Positions 8,072-17,154 of a stretch of 44,621 nt of DNA are shown piece after piece. The notes below the pieces were generated by a model, which was given only the letters and a program-made list of their open reading frames with translations, searched no databases and had not been told where the DNA came from. The DNA lies in NCBI GenBank assembly GCA_016869735.1, contig VGDL01000030.1, forward strand, positions 1 to 44,621. The letters run 5' to 3'. A program made the translations under genes and the position numbers. Positions within the stretch are counted from its first letter, which is position 1; each line of letters starts with the position of its first letter. This DNA is from Alphaproteobacteria bacterium. Lineage in GTDB: Bacteria > Pseudomonadota > Alphaproteobacteria > Acetobacterales > Acetobacteraceae.

Positions 8072-8419
8072 CTACCGCATAATGGGCAGGGGCGCCTGCT
8101 TATTCTCCGCAAGCTTTACGCCGGCGGCGGCCAGCGCGCCGATCCCACCTTCCACCAGCAAAACGCGGCAACCCGGCGCGGCGGCGGCCAGGGCAGGGGC
8201 ATTCTGCGCCGTGCGGCTGCCCGATTGGCAATGGAAAATCACGGTGGACCCCGGCGGGATCCCAAGCGCTGCACTCCCCAACCGAGAGACCGGCGCATGG
8301 GCAGATCCCGGCACATGGCTGCGCGCGCGTTCATCGGCTTCGCGAATATCCACGAGCACCGCCTGGCCCGAGGCGATCAGGCCGGCGGCTTCGCGGGCAG
8401 TTATGGAATTGGCGGTCAT
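8072..8419 (-). CDS. rhodanese-like sulfurtransferase domain protein
   Basis: A 115-residue single-domain rhodanese. The substrate loop FHCQSGSRT carries the catalytic cysteine (C64) in a CxSGxRT pattern, and AVLVDIREADERARSHVPGS is the conserved first half. Rhodaneses move sulfane sulfur from thiosulfate or persulfides to a thiol acceptor such as glutathione or cyanide. GGAGGACCCGCC precedes the ATG. The protein stops at a TAG (8072-8074) exactly where relatives read on into a membrane domain, so this product is probably soluble where the ancestor was membrane-anchored. An AT-rich inverted repeat upstream may be an operator. Confidence 0.88.
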   Translation of the reverse strand: MTANSITAREAAGLIASGQAVLVDIREADERARSHVPGSAHAPVSRLGSAALGIPPGSTVIFHCQSGSRTAQNAPALAAAAPGCRVLLVEGGIGALAAAGVKLAENKQAPLPIMR

Positions 8420-8447
8420 GGCGGGTCCTCCTGAAGGAACGACCCTT

Positions 8448-8465
8448 GTTTATATTAGAATAAAC
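8448..8465. promoter_or_regulatory. AT-rich inverted repeat upstream of the rhodanese gene
   Basis: GTTTAT (8448-8453) and ATAAAC (8460-8465) form a perfect six-base inverted repeat with a six-base spacer, in an AT-rich patch unlike the surrounding GC-rich DNA. A second symmetric element, GAAT-N8-ATTC, spans 8458-8473. The site lies about 30-50 bases before the rhodanese ATG, where an ArsR/BigR-type persulfide repressor operator would be expected, but no regulator gene is nearby. Confidence 0.35.
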
Positions 8466-8485
8466 TCATATTCAAGCAAAAAGCG

Positions 8486-9154
8486 TCAAAAATCCAGATC
8501 GGCGTAATGTTCGGGCGGGATCAGGCCACTGATCCTGTCCTGCAGAACGGACCGGAAGGAAGGGCGGGATTTCACCCGCGCATACCAATCCTTGGCGGCG
8601 TCATTCAGTGCCCAATCCACATCGCCCAGATAATCCAGCGCCGAAAGATGCGCCGCCGCCGCCAAGTCCGCCAGCGACAGCGCATTCCCCCCAAGCCAGG
8701 GCCGGGTTTCCGCAAGCCAGCCCAGATAATCCAGATGCGGACGCAAATTGGCATAGCCGGCACGAATGGCCCCGGCGTCTGGGTTCCCGCGGCCCAGAAG
8801 CTGCTTCATCTGCTTTTCGAACAGCAGGTTCCGCCCGACTTCCAGGTGGAACTTGCCATCAAACCAGGCAACCAAGCGCCGAATTTCCGCCCTTTCGCCG
8901 AGTGATCGCCCAAGCAACGGCATATCCGGATAGGCTTCGTCCAGATATTCGCAAATGGCGTAGGAATCGATGATGCAAAAGCCGTTTTCTTCCTGCAGCA
9001 CGGGCACGGTGCAGGCGGGGTTGATGGCCAGGAACTCCTCTCGTCTTTCCCAGACCCTTTCGACCCGAAGATCAAAAGGAATGCGCTTTTCCGCGAGAGC
9101 GAGACGCACCTTGCGTGAATAGGGGGAGAGGGGGAGGTGATAGAGAATCCGCAC
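8486..9154 (-). CDS. fzlA: glutathione S-transferase-fold protein, FzlA-type
   Basis: A 222-residue GST-fold protein. The thioredoxin-like domain begins RILYHLPLSPYSRKVRLALA and continues ERVWERREEFLAINPA, with SYAICEYLDEAYPDMPLLGR; the helical domain holds GRGNPDAGAIRAGYANLRPH and LSLADLAAAAHLSALDYLGD. The tail ends HYADLDF. This pattern, including the acidic-aromatic C-terminus, agrees with FzlA, the alphaproteobacterial protein that binds FtsZ, curves its filaments and licenses septal wall synthesis in Caulobacter. The GTG at 9154 is chosen because family members begin MxLYHHPLSP; the open frame runs up to 9241 without a better signal. Assignment as FzlA is from memory of the family, not alignment. 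Confidence 0.72.
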   Translation of the reverse strand: MRILYHLPLSPYSRKVRLALAEKRIPFDLRVERVWERREEFLAINPACTVPVLQEENGFCIIDSYAICEYLDEAYPDMPLLGRSLGERAEIRRLVAWFDGKFHLEVGRNLLFEKQMKQLLGRGNPDAGAIRAGYANLRPHLDYLGWLAETRPWLGGNALSLADLAAAAHLSALDYLGDVDWALNDAAKDWYARVKSRPSFRSVLQDRISGLIPPEHYADLDF

Positions 9155-9308
9155 GGCGCGCTTATGCCACCCAGGCGGGTGCGATGCAAAAAGGGGGTGC
9201 GCGACGGCGCATTCCATGATGGAATGACGTTGAGGAACCAAAAATCACGGCGCGGCGCCACCAAGGCTTTTGCGTGCAAGGCGCCGCTTCAGGAAGGGGA
9301 GTAAGCCC

Positions 9309-10640
9309 ATGACGCCGCCGCTTGATGCATCCGCCGCGCCACGCAATTCCGATCTGGAGGCGGCGCTGGCCGAAGCGCGGGAAAGTTACACCCGCGCGCG
9401 CCCTAATAGCGCCACCGCGCATGAGGCAGCCCGCGCCGTGATGCCGGGCGGCAATACACGCACCACACTATTCTACACGCCCTTCCCAACCGCGATGAAA
9501 AGCGGCCAGGGCTGCTATCTGGAAGATGTTGACGGCCACCAATACCTCGACCTTTGCGGGGAATATACGGCGGGGCTGTTTGGCCATTCCGATCCGCGCA
9601 TTCAGGCGATGCTGCATCAGGTGATCCAGAATGGCATCAGCCTGGCCGCAGTGGGTGAGAATGAGGCGAAGCTCGCTGCCATTTTATGCGCGCGCTTTCC
9701 GGCCTTGGAATTGGTGCGCTTCACCAATAGCGGAACTGAGGCGAACCTTATGGCCATGGCGGCGGCGCGCGCGCATACCGGGCGCAATAGGATCATCGCC
9801 TTCCGTGGCGGTTATCACGGCGGGGTGATGAGCTTCACCACCGGTGGCAGCGTGGTGAATGCGCCCTTCACTGTGACGCTTGCTGAATATAACGACCTGC
9901 CCGGCACGGTGGCGCTGATCCGCGAACACGCGGCTGACCTGGCCGCTGTATTGCTGGAGCCCATGATGGGCAGCGGCGGCTGCATCCCTGCCACGGGCGC
10001 GTTTCTGGCGGGGCTGCGCGATGCCACGCGCGAAGCGGGCGCCATGCTGATTTTTGATGAGGTGATGACCAGCCGTCATACGGCAGGCGGCTTGCAAAAG
10101 CTGCATGGCATCACGCCTGATCTTGTCTCACTCGGCAAATATATTGCGGGCGGCATGTCCTTTGGCGCCTTTGGTGGGCGCGCGGATGTCATGTCGGTAT
10201 TCGATTCCCATCGGCCGGGCGCCTTGGTCCATGCAGGGACCTTCAACAACAACGTGCTGTCCATGTCCGCGGGGATGCTGGCCATGGGCGAGATTTTTGA
10301 CGACAGCGCGGCTGAGGCGTTGCGGGAGCGTGGCGATGGGCTGCGCGATGGGCTGAATGCGATTTGCGCCAAGCATGGGGTTACCATGCAGTTCACCGGC
10401 ATTGGCAGCATGCTGCAGCCGCATTTCCGCCTGGGGACGATCCTTCGCCCCTATACGGCAAGCGCCACTGAAGAAGGCCTGAGGGAGTTGTTCTTTCTGG
10501 ATATGATGAAGGCGGGCATTTACATCGCGCGGCGCGGCATGGTGGCGCTCAGCCTGCCGGTGGGTGAAGCGGAATTGGCGCGCTATATCGCGGCGGTGGA
10601 GGAATTCTGCGCGTCCCGCAAGCCGCTGATGGCGATGTGA
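9309..10640 (+). CDS. class III aminotransferase, glutamate-1-semialdehyde aminomutase-like
   Basis: A 443-residue PLP enzyme of fold type I, class III. Visible features: the entry motif AARAVMPGGNTRTTLFYTPF, a GTEANLMAMAAARAHTGR segment that contacts PLP phosphate, LIFDEVMTSR with the PLP-binding aspartate and the Schiff-base lysine K277 in SLGKYIAGGMSFGAFGG. It resembles glutamate-1-semialdehyde 2,1-aminomutase but is probably one of the many HemL-like aminotransferases rather than the tetrapyrrole enzyme: alphaproteobacteria make 5-aminolevulinate with ALA synthase, and the neighbours are unrelated. ATG 9309 follows an AAGGGGAG site by about ten bases. Substrate unknown. Confidence 0.85.
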   Translation: MTPPLDASAAPRNSDLEAALAEARESYTRARPNSATAHEAARAVMPGGNTRTTLFYTPFPTAMKSGQGCYLEDVDGHQYLDLCGEYTAGLFGHSDPRIQAMLHQVIQNGISLAAVGENEAKLAAILCARFPALELVRFTNSGTEANLMAMAAARAHTGRNRIIAFRGGYHGGVMSFTTGGSVVNAPFTVTLAEYNDLPGTVALIREHAADLAAVLLEPMMGSGGCIPATGAFLAGLRDATREAGAMLIFDEVMTSRHTAGGLQKLHGITPDLVSLGKYIAGGMSFGAFGGRADVMSVFDSHRPGALVHAGTFNNNVLSMSAGMLAMGEIFDDSAAEALRERGDGLRDGLNAICAKHGVTMQFTGIGSMLQPHFRLGTILRPYTASATEEGLRELFFLDMMKAGIYIARRGMVALSLPVGEAELARYIAAVEEFCASRKPLMAM

Positions 10641-10689
10641 TCCAGTAAAGGCGGGGCGGGTTCCCAGTCCCGCCGCCCCATGGGGCGGA

Positions 10690-11031
10690 TCAGCGACGGT
10701 CCTTGCGGGAAAGGTAACCGCTGGCCTCGCCCTTGCGCCAATTGGACCAATTCGGCGATTCCAGCGCCACGCCACGATGGTCGCAGGGAACAACATTGAT
10801 GGCGGATACGTCGCTCACCATCGAAAGTGTCACACCGCGCGGACGGGAATAGCCGGCAAGCACGATATCCAATGTGCCCCTTTCGGTAATGCGGCGGATC
10901 TTGCCCCATTCGCCCGCCTGCGCGGTGGGGGAAGGGCCAGGCTCGTCACGGGTCAGGCGAACAAGATCACCCACTTCCAGGATCGGGATCGGCCTTCCAT
11001 CCGCTGTGTAATGAAACTTCATCGCCCCCAT
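10690..11031 (-). CDS. hypothetical protein
   Basis: A 113-residue protein that I do not recognise. It has no signal peptide or membrane segment. The first 60 residues, with VGDLVRLTRDEPGPSPTAQ and GEWGKIRRITERGTLDIVL, are strand-rich and glycine-containing and could form a small SH3-like barrel; the C-terminus is basic and tryptophan-rich (ESPNWSNWRKGEASGYLS). Codon use matches the neighbours, which supports a real gene. ATG codons at 11031 and 11022 are both possible. It converges on the aminotransferase gene and lies downstream of gltB on the same strand, about 150 bp away. Confidence 0.62.
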   Translation of the reverse strand: MGAMKFHYTADGRPIPILEVGDLVRLTRDEPGPSPTAQAGEWGKIRRITERGTLDIVLAGYSRPRGVTLSMVSDVSAINVVPCDHRGVALESPNWSNWRKGEASGYLSRKDRR

Positions 11032-11145
11032 CCGTCTGACCGCGACAGGCCAAACGCCCCCAAGACATTCGCCGTTTATGGCATGATACGTGAGTTATTG
11101 TTGCCACGAATTACCGGAATTCGGCAATGTCTTGTTTGCGGTACT

Positions 11146-11176
11146 GGGCCCCGATCAGCCAAGCTGCAGGGGGCCC
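11146..11176 (-). terminator. possible hairpin after gltB
   Basis: GGGCCCC (11146-11152) pairs with GGGGCCC (11170-11176) around a 17-base loop just past the gltB stop. There is no T-run, so it may be a processing or Rho-assisted site rather than an intrinsic terminator. Confidence 0.3.
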
Positions 11177-11179
11177 GCC

Positions 11180-14100
11180 TTACTCCGCCGCGATGGCCTC
11201 AGCCTCCGCCATCGGCACGGGCAGATATTTCGCATATTCCTTTGGCACCACATGCCAGAAGCGCCCGCGTTCCGTCGACCATTCATTCAACAAGCGTGCA
11301 GCGAAACGGCTGCCGGTTTCAGCGACATGGCGCGCTATCAGATCACGCAGCGCTGCTTCCCAATGCGGATGCGCAAGGCGTGACCAGAGCAAGGTTTCCG
11401 GATTGATGCGCTTTTGAAAAGTGCCATCCGCATCATAGATGAAGGCTTGCCCGCCGGTGAAGCCCGCGCCGTAATTATCGCCAACCGCGCCAAGGATCAC
11501 CACCGCGCCGCCGGTCATGTATTCGCACCCATTCGCGCCGCAGCCTTCCACTACGGCAATGGCGCCGGAATTGCGCACGGCGAAACGCTCACCGGCTTGG
11601 CCGGCGGCGAAAAGCTCTCCAGCCGTGGCACCATACAGCACCGTATTGCCGATGATGGTGTTCTCATTCCAGATCAGGCTGGATGAAGGCGCGGGCCGCA
11701 CCACAATGGAAGCGCCCGATAGCCCCTTGCCGACATAATCATTGGCATCACCGAAAACTTCCAGCTTCAAGCCACGCACACCAAAGGCGCCGAGTGATTG
11801 GCCGGCACTGCCGCGCAGCCGCACGGTCAAATGCCCGGCTTGCAGCCCTGTCATGCCGAATTGCCGCACAATGCGCGAAGACACTTTCGTGCCGATGGCG
11901 CGATGCGTGTTGCGGATATTGTATTGCAACTGCATTTTCTCGCCGTGGCGGAACAGCGCATCCGCATCGCGGATCATTTCCGCATCCAAGGTCTCCGGCA
12001 CCTCATTGCGGCCTTCCAAAGTGCAATACGCGGGATGGGGGCCAGCATCCGCCTGCACCAGCAGCGGGTTGAGGTCGAGGTCATCCAAATCCTCCGACCC
12101 GCGGCTGACCTGTTGCAGCAAATCGGTGCGGCCGATCACGTCAGTGAGTTTCCGCATGCCGAGGCTTGCCAGAATTTCCCGCACTTCTTCGGCGATGAAG
12201 GAGAAAAGATTGATCACCTTCTCAGGGCTGCCGGCGAATTTCGCACGCAGCTTTTCATCCTGCGTGCAAACGCCAACCGGGCAGGTATTGGAATGGCATT
12301 GCCGTACCATGATGCAGCCCATCGCCACCAGGGATGCCGTGCCAATGCCGAATTCCTCAGCGCCCAGCATGGCGGCAATCACCACATCACGCCCGGTCTT
12401 GATGCCGCCATCGGTGCGGAGCTTCACGCGATGACGCAGCCGATTGAGCAGCAAAACCTGATGCGTCTCAGACAGCCCCATTTCCCATGGCAGGCCGGCA
12501 TATTTGATGGAAGATTGCGGCGAAGCACCGGTGCCACCGGAATGGCCGGAAACCAGAATCGCATCCGCCTTGGCCTTCGCAACCCCAGCCGCAATTGTTC
12601 CGATGCCGGAACGGCTGACGAGTTTCACACACACCGTCGCATCCGGGTTGATCTGCTTCAGATCATAGATCAGCTGCGCCAGATCTTCGATCGAATAAAT
12701 GTCATGATGCGGCGGCGGGCTGATCAGCATGACGCCCGGCGTGGAATGACGCAGCTTCGCAATCAGCCCCGTCACCTTGAAGCCGGGCAATTGCCCACCC
12801 TCACCGGGCTTGGCACCTTGCGCCACCTTGATTTCAATCTCGCGGCAATTGTTCAGATATTCTGCGGTCACGCCAAAGCGGCCAGAGGCGATCTGCTTGA
12901 TCGCGGAATTGGCGTTATCGCCATTGGCGCGCGGCTTGGCCCGCGCCGGGTCTTCACCGCCTTCGCCGGAATCACTCCGCGCCCCAATGCGGTTCATGGC
13001 GATGGAAAGCGTCTCATGCGCTTCAGGGCTCAGCGCGCCAAGTGAAATGCCGGGTGCGACCAGGCGCTTCCTGATTTCCGTGATGCTTTCCACTTCTTCC
13101 AGCGCAATCGGCGCGCGGCCTTCGGTGCGGAAATTGAGCAGATCGCGCAAGGCGACAGGTGGCAGGCGCCGCACCGCATCGGAATAGCGCTTGAAGGTCT
13201 GGTAGCTTTCGGATTCTACCGCGCTTTGCAGCGTATGGATCAGCGTGCCGTCAAAGGCATGCGCTTCCCCACGGCGACGGAGCTTGTAAAGCCCACCAAT
13301 CGGCAGCGTCACCGCACCTTCCGCCCAGGCTTTGCTGTGCAATGCTAGCACACGCCGCGCAATACCGGAAAGCCCGATGCCGGAAATGCGCGAAGGCGTG
13401 CCGGGAAAGAATTCCGCCACCAGCGCACGGGAAAGCCCAATCGCTTCGAAATTCATGCCGCCGCGATAGGAAGACAAAACGCCAATCCCCATCTTGGACA
13501 TGACCTTCAGCAGGCCCTTATCCACCGCCTTTTTGTAGCGCCCAACGGCTTCACGCAAAGACATGGCGCCAAATAACCCGCGCCTGTACCGATCCGCGAT
13601 GCTTTCTTGCGCCAGATAGGCATTCACCGTGGTCGCACCCGCGCCAATCAGCACCGCAACGTAATGCACATCCAGGGATTCCGCGACACGGACATTGAGC
13701 GATGTAAAGGTGCGGAGCCCATTCCTCACCAAATGCGTCTGCACCGCACCGACCGAAAGGATCATCGGAATTACGGCGCGTTCGGCTGATTGCGCTTCAT
13801 CTGTCAGGATCACATGGGCGCAGCCGGAACGCACACCTTCCTCAGCCTCATGCCGGATACGTTCGATGTGGCGGCGTAGCCCTGCCTCACCTTCCGCAAC
13901 AGGAAAAGTGCAATCCACCAGGCAAGCGGTTGTGCCCATATAGGCGCGCATGGCGTCAAATTCGGCATTGGACAGCACGGGGCTATCCAGCATCAGCATG
14001 TCACACTGCGTCGGATCCTCATCCAGGATATTTCCCAGATTGCCGAGGCGCGTCTTCAGCGTCATCACCCGCGTCTCACGCAGGCTATCAATTGGCGGAT

Positions 14101-15715
14101 TCGTCACCTGGCTGAAGGCTTGCCGGAAATAATGATGCAGGCCGCGATATTGTTCAGACAGCACGGCGATGGGCGTATCATCACCCATGGACCCCACGGC
14201 TTCATTGGCGTTCTCCACCATGGGGTGCAGGATGGATTCCAATTCTTCCAAGGTATAGCCGACAGAAAGCTGACGCCGGCGCAAATCCTCACCGGTCAGG
14301 CTGGCGCGTTCATCGGCTTCGGCCTTCACAATCTCATCAATGCGCGTGGTGCGCGCGGTCCATTGGCCGAATGGCTTGCGGGTCGAAATCAAATCCTTCA
14401 GCGCCTTGTCTTCGAAGAAACGGCCTTCATCCAGATCAACGCCAATGCATTGGCCAGGACCAACGCGGCCCTTTTGGATGATCTGGCCTTCGGCCAGCTT
14501 CACCATGCCGGTCTCAGAGCCCACAATCAGCATGCCATCGGACGTGATGCTGTAGCGAAGTGGCCGCAGGCCATTGCGGTCCAGCCCCGCCACTACCCAG
14601 CGCCCATCGGTTGCGCAAATCGCCGCCGGACCATCCCAGGGTTCCATGACCGCATTGCAATACAGGAACAGGTCGCGATGCGCCGGCGGAATCGTCGCGT
14701 TATTGCCTAGGCTTTCCGGGATCAGCAGCGCCTTCGCCATGGGCGCATCGCGCCCGGCACGCACCAGCAATTCAAACACGTTATCAAGTGTTGCCGTATC
14801 AGACCCACCCGCCTGCACCACAGGCTTGATATCTTCCATGAAGGGATCGAGCAACGGATGCGATAGCCGCGTTTCATGCGACTTCATCCAATTCACATTG
14901 CCATGCAGCGTATTGATTTCGCCATTATGCGCCAGCGTCCGGAAAGGCTGCGCCAGCCGCCAGGTCGGGAAGGTATTCGTCGAATAGCGCTGATGATAAA
15001 TCGCAAAGCGGCTGACGAAACGCTCATCCAACAGATCGGGGTAGAATTCCGTCAGCGCTTCGGCCAGGAACATGCCCTTGTAGATGATGGACCGCGCAGA
15101 GAGCGAACAGAGATAAAGTTCCGCAATCTGCGCCGCGATGGCCTGTTTTTCGATCCGCCGACGGATCACATACATATCGCGTTCAATGGTGGCGATATTG
15201 CGCTGTTCCGGGTCATGGATCAGGATTTGTTCGATCTCGGGCCGGGTCGCATTGGCCTTTTCGCCGATGCAGGCGACATTGATCGGCACCTGCCGCCAGC
15301 CATAAATGGCATAGCCGGCGTTGAGAATCTCGGTTTCCACAATCTGCCGGCAGCGTTCCTGCGCGCCGAGATCGGATTTCGGCAAGAACACTTGCCCCAC
15401 CGCAATGCGCCCGGGGCGGAGCCGATCACCCCCGCGTTCCACGACGGCAGCAAAGAAATCCTGCGGGATTTCAACATGAATGCCCGCACCATCGCCAGTC
15501 TTGCCATCGGCATCCACGGCACCGCGATGCCAAACGGCGCGCAGCGCATCAATCCCAGCCTGCACTACTGCCCGCCGCGGCTTGCCATCCAGCGCGGCCA
15601 CCAGGCCAACACCGCAGGCGTCATGTTCGGTAAGGTCAAGATGCGCTTCGGTAGCAAGGCGCGCGGCTTCAGCGCGCATCAGCGCGATATCTTGTGCGAT
15701 TTCGTTCATCTTCAT
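11180..15715 (-). CDS. gltB: glutamate synthase (NADPH) large chain
   Basis: A protein of about 1511 residues that converts 2-oxoglutarate and glutamine into two glutamates. Domains in order: class II glutamine amidotransferase with the nucleophile in HDACGVGLVAA (about residue 34, after a short propeptide); a central linker; the FMN-binding synthase domain with PPHHDIYSIEDLAQLIYDL and VSGHSGGTGASP; a [3Fe-4S] site at about residues 1130-1150 (CIMVRQCHSNTCPVGVC); and a GXGXG beta-helix with repeated glycine motifs near the end (GGAVVILG). It overlaps gltD. Starts at GTG 15718, ATG 15715 and ATG 15709 are all in frame; the last has the best-spaced GGAG. Length is normal for bacterial GltB. Confidence 0.96.
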   Translation of the reverse strand: MKMNEIAQDIALMRAEAARLATEAHLDLTEHDACGVGLVAALDGKPRRAVVQAGIDALRAVWHRGAVDADGKTGDGAGIHVEIPQDFFAAVVERGGDRLRPGRIAVGQVFLPKSDLGAQERCRQIVETEILNAGYAIYGWRQVPINVACIGEKANATRPEIEQILIHDPEQRNIATIERDMYVIRRRIEKQAIAAQIAELYLCSLSARSIIYKGMFLAEALTEFYPDLLDERFVSRFAIYHQRYSTNTFPTWRLAQPFRTLAHNGEINTLHGNVNWMKSHETRLSHPLLDPFMEDIKPVVQAGGSDTATLDNVFELLVRAGRDAPMAKALLIPESLGNNATIPPAHRDLFLYCNAVMEPWDGPAAICATDGRWVVAGLDRNGLRPLRYSITSDGMLIVGSETGMVKLAEGQIIQKGRVGPGQCIGVDLDEGRFFEDKALKDLISTRKPFGQWTARTTRIDEIVKAEADERASLTGEDLRRRQLSVGYTLEELESILHPMVENANEAVGSMGDDTPIAVLSEQYRGLHHYFRQAFSQVTNPPIDSLRETRVMTLKTRLGNLGNILDEDPTQCDMLMLDSPVLSNAEFDAMRAYMGTTACLVDCTFPVAEGEAGLRRHIERIRHEAEEGVRSGCAHVILTDEAQSAERAVIPMILSVGAVQTHLVRNGLRTFTSLNVRVAESLDVHYVAVLIGAGATTVNAYLAQESIADRYRRGLFGAMSLREAVGRYKKAVDKGLLKVMSKMGIGVLSSYRGGMNFEAIGLSRALVAEFFPGTPSRISGIGLSGIARRVLALHSKAWAEGAVTLPIGGLYKLRRRGEAHAFDGTLIHTLQSAVESESYQTFKRYSDAVRRLPPVALRDLLNFRTEGRAPIALEEVESITEIRKRLVAPGISLGALSPEAHETLSIAMNRIGARSDSGEGGEDPARAKPRANGDNANSAIKQIASGRFGVTAEYLNNCREIEIKVAQGAKPGEGGQLPGFKVTGLIAKLRHSTPGVMLISPPPHHDIYSIEDLAQLIYDLKQINPDATVCVKLVSRSGIGTIAAGVAKAKADAILVSGHSGGTGASPQSSIKYAGLPWEMGLSETHQVLLLNRLRHRVKLRTDGGIKTGRDVVIAAMLGAEEFGIGTASLVAMGCIMVRQCHSNTCPVGVCTQDEKLRAKFAGSPEKVINLFSFIAEEVREILASLGMRKLTDVIGRTDLLQQVSRGSEDLDDLDLNPLLVQADAGPHPAYCTLEGRNEVPETLDAEMIRDADALFRHGEKMQLQYNIRNTHRAIGTKVSSRIVRQFGMTGLQAGHLTVRLRGSAGQSLGAFGVRGLKLEVFGDANDYVGKGLSGASIVVRPAPSSSLIWNENTIIGNTVLYGATAGELFAAGQAGERFAVRNSGAIAVVEGCGANGCEYMTGGAVVILGAVGDNYGAGFTGGQAFIYDADGTFQKRINPETLLWSRLAHPHWEAALRDLIARHVAETGSRFAARLLNEWSTERGRFWHVVPKEYAKYLPVPMAEAEAIAAE

Positions 15716-17154
15716 CACTCCGCCGCCACCGCCATGCTGGATTTACTGGCTTCAACAAAAGCCGCGATCTGTTCCGCCACATCGCGGCCATCGCGAATGC
15801 CCCAGACCACCAGCGATGCGCCGCGCACAATATCGCCAGCCGCGAATACGCCGGGCAGCGATGTCATCATGCTGCGATGATCCACCTTCAACGTGCCCCA
15901 GCGGGTCACGGAAAGCGCAGGTTCTTCAAACATCACCGGCAAATCTTCCGGATCAAAGCCAAGCGCCTTGATCACCAGATCGGCCTTCAGGGTGAAATCG
16001 CTGCCGGCGATGGGTTCGACTTGCTGGCGGCCGGTTGCATCCGGCAGGCCCAAATGCATGCGCACCGCGCGCACGGCTTCAACCTTCGCCTTGCCTGCAA
16101 AAGCGTCTGGCGCGGCCAGCCATTCAAAGCGCACGCCTTCCTCTTCGGCGTTATACACTTCGCGCATGGAGCCCGGCATATTCGCCTTGTCGCGCCGATA
16201 AAGGCAGGTGACGGAAGCGGCACCCTGACGCGTGGCGGTGCGCACGCAATCCATCGCGGTATCGCCGCCGCCAATCACCACGACATGCCGGCCTTCGGCG
16301 CTCAGCGCGCCGGAATCAAACGCCGGCACCGCATCACCCAGGCCCTTGCGGTTGGACGCAATCAGGAAATCCAGCGCTGCCACTACGCCCGGCAGATCAG
16401 CGCCTGGGGCCGCGATATCGCGCGCCTTGTAGACACCGGTCGCGATCAACACCGCGGCATGTTTGCGGCGCAATTCAGCAAGCGAGATATCGCGCCCCAC
16501 CGCGCAATTCAGCCGGAATTCAATGCCGCCTTCGGCATATTGCTGCCAGCGGCGCACCACCACATCCTTTTCCAGCTTGAAATTCGGGATGCCGTAAATC
16601 ATCAGCCCGCCGGCGCGGTCATGCCGGTCATAAATCGTCACCCGAAAGCCAAGTACGCGCAGCTGTTCCGCCGCCGCCATGCCGGCCGGGCCAGCGCCGA
16701 TAATGCCAATGCTCTCCGCCCTTTCGCGCACGGGCTTGGGCGGCTTCACCCAGCCATTCTCCCAGGCCGTATCGGTGATGTATTTTTCAACCGCGCCAAT
16801 CGTGACCGAATTGAACCCCTTTTCGATCACGCAATTACCTTCACACAGCCGATCCTGCGGGCAGACGCGGCCACAAATCTCCGGGAAGTTATTGGTGGCC
16901 GAGGCGACCTCATAGGCTTCCTCAAGCCGGCCTTCGGCGGTCAGCTTCAGCCAATCGGGGATGTTGTTATTGAGCGGGCAATGCACCTGGCAAAACGGCA
17001 CGCCGCATTGGGAACAGCGGGACGCCTGTTCGGTCGCAGCTTCGGCTACGAAGGGGCGATAGACCTCATTCCAATCCGCGCGGCGGTCGGTCGCTTCCCG
17101 CTTATCCGGCTGGTGCTGCGCCAGACGGACGAATTGCAGCATTTTCTCGGCCAT
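15715..17154 (-). CDS. gltD: glutamate synthase (NADPH) small chain
   Basis: A 479-residue flavoprotein that passes electrons from NADPH to GltB. The N-terminal domain has two cysteine clusters for [4Fe-4S] centres (ASRCSQCGVPFCQVHCPLNN and CGRVCPQDRLCEGNC). Next come the FAD motif GIIGAGPAGMAAAEQLR, the NADPH motif VVIGGGDTAMDCVRTA and a C-terminal GVFAAGDIVRGASLVVWGI. The gltB start overlaps its stop, so the two are one operon on the minus strand, gltD first. The 184 bp upstream of gltD should hold the promoter; I saw no convincing sigma-54 site there. Confidence 0.96.
   Translation of the reverse strand: MAEKMLQFVRLAQHQPDKREATDRRADWNEVYRPFVAEAATEQASRCSQCGVPFCQVHCPLNNNIPDWLKLTAEGRLEEAYEVASATNNFPEICGRVCPQDRLCEGNCVIEKGFNSVTIGAVEKYITDTAWENGWVKPPKPVRERAESIGIIGAGPAGMAAAEQLRVLGFRVTIYDRHDRAGGLMIYGIPNFKLEKDVVVRRWQQYAEGGIEFRLNCAVGRDISLAELRRKHAAVLIATGVYKARDIAAPGADLPGVVAALDFLIASNRKGLGDAVPAFDSGALSAEGRHVVVIGGGDTAMDCVRTATRQGAASVTCLYRRDKANMPGSMREVYNAEEEGVRFEWLAAPDAFAGKAKVEAVRAVRMHLGLPDATGRQQVEPIAGSDFTLKADLVIKALGFDPEDLPVMFEEPALSVTRWGTLKVDHRSMMTSLPGVFAAGDIVRGASLVVWGIRDGRDVAEQIAAFVEASKSSMAVAAE

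Noticed and set aside
8072-8074. TAG as a pyrrolysine codon in the rhodanese
   Set aside because: Pyrrolysine machinery is not expected in this lineage, no pylT-like gene is in the window, and relatives have Gln here; mutation or a base error is simpler.
10653-10686. GC-rich stems between the aminomutase-like gene and the small hypothetical gene
   Set aside because: The stems (GGCGGG/CCCGCC and the palindrome GCCCCATGGGGC) lack any T-run and are of a kind expected by chance in DNA this rich in GC; not reported as a terminator.
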